This document shows, in pieces, positions 9,156 through 10,721 of a DNA stretch of 10,721 bases (the stretch's first letter is position 1; each line of letters begins with the position of its first letter). Source of the DNA: Deltaproteobacteria bacterium (GTDB taxonomy: Bacteria > Myxococcota_A > Polyangia > HGW-17); contig QKIM01000676.1 of assembly GCA_003249585.1 (NCBI GenBank), positions 1 to 10,721 on the forward strand, written 5' to 3'. The position numbers were made by a program, and so were the translations under genes. Under the pieces are notes generated by a model, which was not told where the DNA came from, made no database searches, and saw nothing but the letters and a program-made list of their open reading frames with translations.

Positions 9156-10331
9156 TCAGCGCATGTGTGCAGGGGTGAAGGGGGAGATACGGCGCAGGTT
9201 GGCGATGACCCCGGGAAGGGCCTCGACGGTGGCGTCGACCTCGGCCTCGGTGGTGTAACGGGAGAGAGAGAACCGGATGGAGGCGTGGCACAACTCGAAG
9301 GGCAGCCCCATGGCACGCAGCACGTGGCTGGGCTCCAGGGAGTCGGAAGAACAGGCGGATCCGGAGGAAGCGGCGATACCCTCTTCGCTGAGCATGAGCA
9401 GGATGGCCTCGCCCTCGACATACTCGAAGGAAATGTTCGCGGTATTGGGGAGGCGGCGTTCCCGATCTCCCACGAGGACGATCCCAGGGACCGTCTGCTG
9501 GATCCCGGCTTCCAGTCGGTCTCTGAGGGCTCTTACGGCGGTGGCCTCGACCTGCATGGACTCCCGCGCCAGCCTGGCCGCGGCGCCGAGTCCGGCGATG
9601 AGCGGGACGGGCGTGGTGCCCGACCGGCGACCGCGCTCCTGATGTCCGCCGATGAGATAGGGATGGAACATGGTGCCCCGGCGGACGTAGAGCGCGCCGA
9701 TCCCTTTGGGAGCATGGAACTTGTGTCCCGACAGGGAGAGCATGTCCACGGCGTTCTGTGCCAGGTTGATGGGGATCTTGCCCACGGCCTGGACCGCATC
9801 GGTGTGGAAGAGCGCGCCTTTTTGGTGCACCCGTTCGGCGATCGCTTCGATGGGGAAGATGACGCCCGACTCGTTGTTGGCCCACATGAGGGAGACGACG
9901 GCGGTGTCCTCTCTCACGGCGTCGGCGACCCTGTCAGGGTCCACGAGGCCGCCATGGTCCACGGGGAGCCACGTGACCTCGTAGCCGTTGTTCTCCAGGT
10001 ATTCAAAGTAGTTGAGGATTGCGGGGTGCTCCACCAGGGAGGTGACCACGTGCTTCTTGGAGGGGTTGGCCTTCAGGGCACTGGCGATGGCCGTGTTGTC
10101 GGCCTCGGTTCCGCAGGAGGTGAAGATGATCTCCGATGGGTCGGCGGCACCCACCAGGGCGGCGACCTGGGCCCTTGCCTCGTCGACGTGGTCCATAAGA
10201 TTGCCGCCGAAGTCGTGCATGGAGGAGGGGTTCCCGTACAGGTCCGTGAGGAAGGGCACCATGGCCTCGAAGACTTCCGGGGCCACTTTGGTGGTGGCGT
10301 TGTTGTCCAGATAAATGACGGGGCGGGACAT
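9156..10331 (-). CDS. nifS: Cysteine desulfurase, NifS/IscS type
   Basis: PLP enzyme (391 aa) that takes sulfur from L-cysteine as a persulfide, releases alanine, and passes the sulfur to the Fe-S scaffold. It is a class V aminotransferase fold, group I. Visible residues are the N-terminal YLDNNATTK, EHPAIL with His102 stacking on PLP, HTDAVQ with Asp178 and Gln181, and SGHKFHAPKG with the PLP-binding Lys204. The mobile loop SSGSACSS carries the catalytic Cys327, and SLEPSHVLRAMG (331-342) and SIRFSLSRYTT (351-361) follow. The GGHQERGRRSGT and SLEPSHVLRAMG wording is closer to NifS than to E. coli IscS. The ATG at 10329-10331 follows the nifU stop by 3 nt with GGAG at good spacing. No nitrogenase gene is seen, so this may be the housekeeping Fe-S system, as NifUS is in several non-diazotrophs. 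Confidence 0.95.
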   Translation of the reverse strand: MSRPVIYLDNNATTKVAPEVFEAMVPFLTDLYGNPSSMHDFGGNLMDHVDEARAQVAALVGAADPSEIIFTSCGTEADNTAIASALKANPSKKHVVTSLVEHPAILNYFEYLENNGYEVTWLPVDHGGLVDPDRVADAVREDTAVVSLMWANNESGVIFPIEAIAERVHQKGALFHTDAVQAVGKIPINLAQNAVDMLSLSGHKFHAPKGIGALYVRRGTMFHPYLIGGHQERGRRSGTTPVPLIAGLGAAARLARESMQVEATAVRALRDRLEAGIQQTVPGIVLVGDRERRLPNTANISFEYVEGEAILLMLSEEGIAASSGSACSSDSLEPSHVLRAMGLPFELCHASIRFSLSRYTTEAEVDATVEALPGVIANLRRISPFTPAHMR

Positions 10332-10334
10332 GGA

Positions 10335-10721
10335 CTACTCCAGGTTCTGCAGATCGACTGGTTCTCCGAGGATGGCCTCGAGCTGCGACTTGATGAAGGC
10401 GAGGGTGGAGTCGTTGTTGACACAGGAGTGACATTTGCCCGTGAGGCGGATGAAGACTGTGCCGTCCTCGATGTCCACGAGCTCGAGTCCGCCGTGATCA
10501 TAACCCAGCGCGGGCCGGATCTCCTTCTCCAGCACCTCTTCGATGAGGCGGATCTTCTTGTACATGGAGAGCTTGCCCTCAGGTTTGACGACGGGTTCGA
10601 AGTCATGCTGCTGGGGTTCCGGGAAGGGACGTGACCTGGAGCGCACGCTGGTGAGGATGCCGTCGATCTTGCTCAGACAGCTCCCGCAGGCGCCGCCGGC
10701 CTTGGTGTAGTTGGTCACCTG
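10335..10721 (-). CDS. nifU: NifU Fe-S scaffold protein, C-terminal part
   Basis: 128 codons of the 3' end are visible; the IscU-like N-terminal scaffold domain lies beyond the right edge. The fragment opens with VTNYTKAGGACGSC, the second cysteine pair (window residues 12 and 15) of NifU's central BFD-like [2Fe-2S] domain. After a short Arg/Pro linker comes the NifU C-terminal domain (about 55-120): IRPALGYDHGGLELVDI, then RLTGKCHSC with the CxxC (97 and 100) that holds a transient cluster. The GTG at 10716-10718 is the Val of that conserved motif and not a real start, because the reading frame enters from outside the window. It precedes nifS by 3 nt in the same operon. A stand-alone Nfu protein is unlikely, because the BFD-like motif is present. 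Confidence 0.9.
   Translation of the reverse strand, partial: QVTNYTKAGGACGSCLSKIDGILTSVRSRSRPFPEPQQHDFEPVVKPEGKLSMYKKIRLIEEVLEKEIRPALGYDHGGLELVDIEDGTVFIRLTGKCHSCVNNDSTLAFIKSQLEAILGEPVDLQNLE

Noticed and set aside
9149..9175. Bidirectional intrinsic terminator between tatB and nifS
   Set aside because: The stem is only 6 bp with a 15-nt loop and no T run on either side, so it does not meet the usual intrinsic-terminator pattern.
9165..10634. Long plus-strand open frame opposite nifS and nifU
   Set aside because: It spans two genes with well-conserved catalytic residues on the minus strand, and its translation is a low-complexity Gly/Val/Asp string. It is a high-GC antisense artefact.
10335..10718. 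A complete short Nfu-type gene starting at the GTG at 10718
   Set aside because: The GTG encodes the Val of the conserved VTNYTKAGG motif of full-length NifU and the frame is open to the window edge, so this is a fragment of a longer gene.
9156..10721. Evidence for nitrogen fixation
   Set aside because: nifU and nifS alone do not show diazotrophy, and nothing else in the window belongs to nitrogenase biosynthesis.

Overview
The window is GC-rich, tightly packed bacterial chromosome with strong G/C preference at third codon positions. It looks Gram-negative: there is a TolC-family outer-membrane protein, a second probable outer-membrane beta-barrel, and a TatB with the typical Glu8. A Hanks-type kinase with an N-terminal zinc ribbon, a membrane anchor and a PEGA-like C-terminus, next to a tandem cyclic-nucleotide-binding protein, suggests a deltaproteobacterial or Myxococcota-like lineage. 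That placement is inferred from family content and not proven. I see no mobile element, CRISPR array, rRNA or tRNA.

Layout. (1) Positions 1-6938, all on the minus strand, read right to left as one probable operon: a membrane-anchored Ser/Thr kinase, a periplasmic protein of three homologous TPR-like units with a C-terminal membrane helix, a tandem cyclic-nucleotide-binding protein, a secreted Thr/Pro/Ala-linker beta-barrel protein, the tRNA methylthiotransferase MtaB, and the start of an isochorismatase-like hydrolase cut by the left edge. Gaps are 28, 2 and 25 nt, then a 1-nt overlap and a 26-nt overlap. (2) Positions 6939-7193 form a divergent intergenic region with a candidate minus-strand promoter and an inverted repeat. 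(3) Positions 7194-9155, plus strand: a TolC-family protein and a TatB-like protein 3 nt apart. (4) Positions 9156-10721, minus strand: a NifS-type cysteine desulfurase preceded by the C-terminal part of NifU, cut by the right edge. The tatB and nifS stop codons abut in the palindrome TGATCA.

Working together. NifU and NifS assemble Fe-S clusters. MtaB is a two-cluster Fe-S enzyme and so a plausible client, though it lies in another operon. The first four genes of the left operon look like an envelope-spanning signalling set: kinase in the cytoplasm, PEGA and TPR parts in the periplasm, a barrel in the outer membrane, and a cytoplasmic cyclic-nucleotide reader. I do not recognise this combination as a named system. 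It is the most interesting part of the window, and its shared function is an inference from order, spacing and predicted topology.
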